The translations under genes were made by a program, and so were the position numbers. From contig NC_018664.1 of assembly GCF_000299355.1 (NCBI RefSeq), positions 434,001 through 498,000 on the forward strand: a stretch of DNA of 64,000 nt, read 5' to 3'. Position 1 is the first letter of the stretch, and each line of letters begins with the position of its first letter. The notes beneath the pieces were generated by a model, which was not told where the DNA came from, did no database searches, and saw only the letters and a list, made by a program, of their open reading frames with translations. The DNA comes from Gottschalkia acidurici 9a. Lineage in GTDB: Bacteria > Bacillota > Clostridia > Tissierellales > Gottschalkiaceae. Shown piece after piece: positions 63,069 to 64,000 of this stretch.

Positions 63069-63350
63069 TGTTAGTTTTAAGATATATACTTGAGTAAAAA
63101 AATAGGCTCATTTTAGATCTTGAAGGTTTTTAATTGAATGAGGTATGTGTAAAATAATGTTGTTATTTAAAATGAGTGTAGTGTCGAATCGATTTATTAA
63201 CTAGCATGTTTAAAAAAATGAATAAGGGGGCTGTTTCAAAACTAATTGATTAATGAGTAGAGAAACAGCTTCCTTTTTCGTTTCTTAAAGACAAAAATAC
63301 AGATTCCGTATAATTCATAAAAAAGATAGAAACAGTTGTTAAAATTAAAC

Positions 63351-63773
63351 TTAAAAATCTGAATCATTATCCGTATATTCGCAACAGGTTGGAATTGGCG
63401 AGTCTGTATCATATGCCTGGCAGGCATCATGGTAATAATCAAGTTTTCGATCAATCGAGCGAAGATATTTTTTTAAGTCTTCGATTTGCTTCAAGACATC
63501 ATCTTTGTGGTTGATTAACATATCGTTACGTGCATGAAGAGTATCATTTCCTTCATTTTGCCAATCCATAAATTGCTTTATTTTCTTAATAGGCATTCCA
63601 GTATTCTTAAGACAGCATATGAGTGAGAGCATTTCCATATCATCCCTTGTGAAAATACGGTTGCCTGATTTATCTCTTTTAACATTAGTGAGTAGTCCTT
63701 CACGGTCATAGTATCTTAATGTGTATGTTGTTAAATTCATTTTTTTAGCGGCCTGCGCTATGGTATAGTTCAC
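63351..63773 (-). CDS. MerR-family transcriptional regulator
   Basis: About 140 aa: MerR HTH (YTIAQAAKKMNLTTYTLRYYDREGLLTNVKRDKSGNRIFTRDDMEML), helical linker (LKNTGMPIKKIKQFMDW, dimerisation coiled coil) and a short Cys-containing tail (CQAYDTD...CCEYTD). The start is probably the GTG eight bases after GAGG (another GTG lies nine bases upstream). Its own promoter and the divergent one both have 19-base spacers with a shared dyad, so it probably activates both. Confidence 0.85.
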   Translation of the reverse strand: MNYTIAQAAKKMNLTTYTLRYYDREGLLTNVKRDKSGNRIFTRDDMEMLSLICCLKNTGMPIKKIKQFMDWQNEGNDTLHARNDMLINHKDDVLKQIEDLKKYLRSIDRKLDYYHDACQAYDTDSPIPTCCEYTDNDSDF

Positions 63774-63800
63774 GTTTATCACCTCAGATAGTTTTTATAT

Positions 63801-63831
63801 ATTATATAACTTACACTTAGCTTTAAGTCAA
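63801..63831 (-). promoter_or_regulatory. MerR-type promoter of the merR gene
   Basis: On the minus strand TTGACT (63831-63826), 19-base spacer with CTTAAAGCTAAGTGTAAG dyad, TATAAT (63806-63801). The long spacer is typical of MerR control. Confidence 0.75.
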
Positions 63832-63930
63832 GGATGATTATGAAAATTGTTAAATGCAATGCTATATCTGTCCTGCCTTGGAAGAAGGGGTATGCATTTA
63901 TGAATATGAAAAAAATTTTCACATATACTA

Positions 63931-63961
63931 TTGACTTAGAGTTAAGTGTAAGGTCTATACT
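63931..63961 (+). promoter_or_regulatory. MerR-type divergent promoter
   Basis: TTGACT (63931-63936), 19-base spacer containing CTTAGAGTTAAGTGTAAGG, TATACT (63956-63961). Same dyad as the merR promoter. Confidence 0.78.
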
Positions 63962-63992
63962 TGGCATATAGAAGAAAAAGGAGTGTGGATTT

Positions 63993-64000
63993 ATGAAAGT
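63993..64000 (+). CDS. Start of a gene cut by the window edge
   Basis: ATGAAAGT after AAAAGGAGTG, behind the MerR-type promoter. Only two codons are visible, so no product can be named. Confidence 0.55.

Overview
The window is low-GC, AT-rich DNA with strong GGAGG-type ribosome binding sites. Its gene set (glutamate 2,3-aminomutase, an HgdB/HgdC-type dehydratase pair, NifX/MinD iron-sulfur ATPases, Fur-controlled siderophore uptake, a Cfr-like methylase) fits an anaerobic Bacillota, class Clostridia, most likely a Peptostreptococcaceae relative of Clostridioides or Paraclostridium. That placement is inference from gene content only.

Positions 1-33.8 kb are backbone. They hold a siderophore-binding lipoprotein beside an AraC regulator carrying its own copy of that binding domain (1-2.7 kb); a GntR/YczE-like/8-oxoguanine-deaminase-like group (3.8-6.8 kb); a Fur-box-controlled pair of ABC half-transporters, the first frameshifted at codon 18 (7.0-10.5 kb); a WrbA-like flavoprotein, MetY, an HD-GYP protein and an AGCS alanine symporter (10.6-15.1 kb); a cluster of two NifX-like proteins, two ferredoxin-containing MinD ATPases, an Mrp ATPase and a DUF134 protein with two almost identical promoters (15.2-19.1 kb); an AraC-controlled cyclase plus dihydropyrimidinase-like pair (21.7-25.1 kb); and amino-acid fermentation genes (28.7-32.2 kb).

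At 33.8 kb the 3' end of rlmD (rumA) is an integration hotspot. Three successive in-frame rlmD 3' ends (33.79, 43.93 and 45.79 kb) share a CAYGTGGAGA core, so two elements appear stacked in tandem. The first (about 10 kb) has lost its conjugation core, leaving parB fused to the tail of a large serine recombinase. It carries a cargo cassette: an HTH protein with a glycine-zipper membrane tail, a 532-aa unrecognised protein, a tail-anchored coiled-coil protein and a 1533-aa GHKL-ATPase/NO VEIN (DUF3883) protein. This is the best candidate for an undescribed, probably defensive, system. The second (about 1.9 kb) is decayed and has a DnaA-domain-I protein interrupted by a stop codon.

From 45.8 kb to the end the DNA is accessory and patchy: an attenuated cation/proton antiporter, XRE and TetR regulators with striking operators, a frameshifted DUF4180 gene, IS3, IS21 and serine-recombinase remnants, a Fur-controlled four-gene siderophore importer, and a ribosome-resistance module (AraC regulator, ClpP, Lsa-type ABC-F, Cfr-like methylase). 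The ABC-F and Cfr-like genes each follow a 26-codon leader peptide of the same family with alternative hairpins. The window ends at a MerR regulator facing a gene cut off by the right edge. No rRNA, tRNA or CRISPR array was seen.
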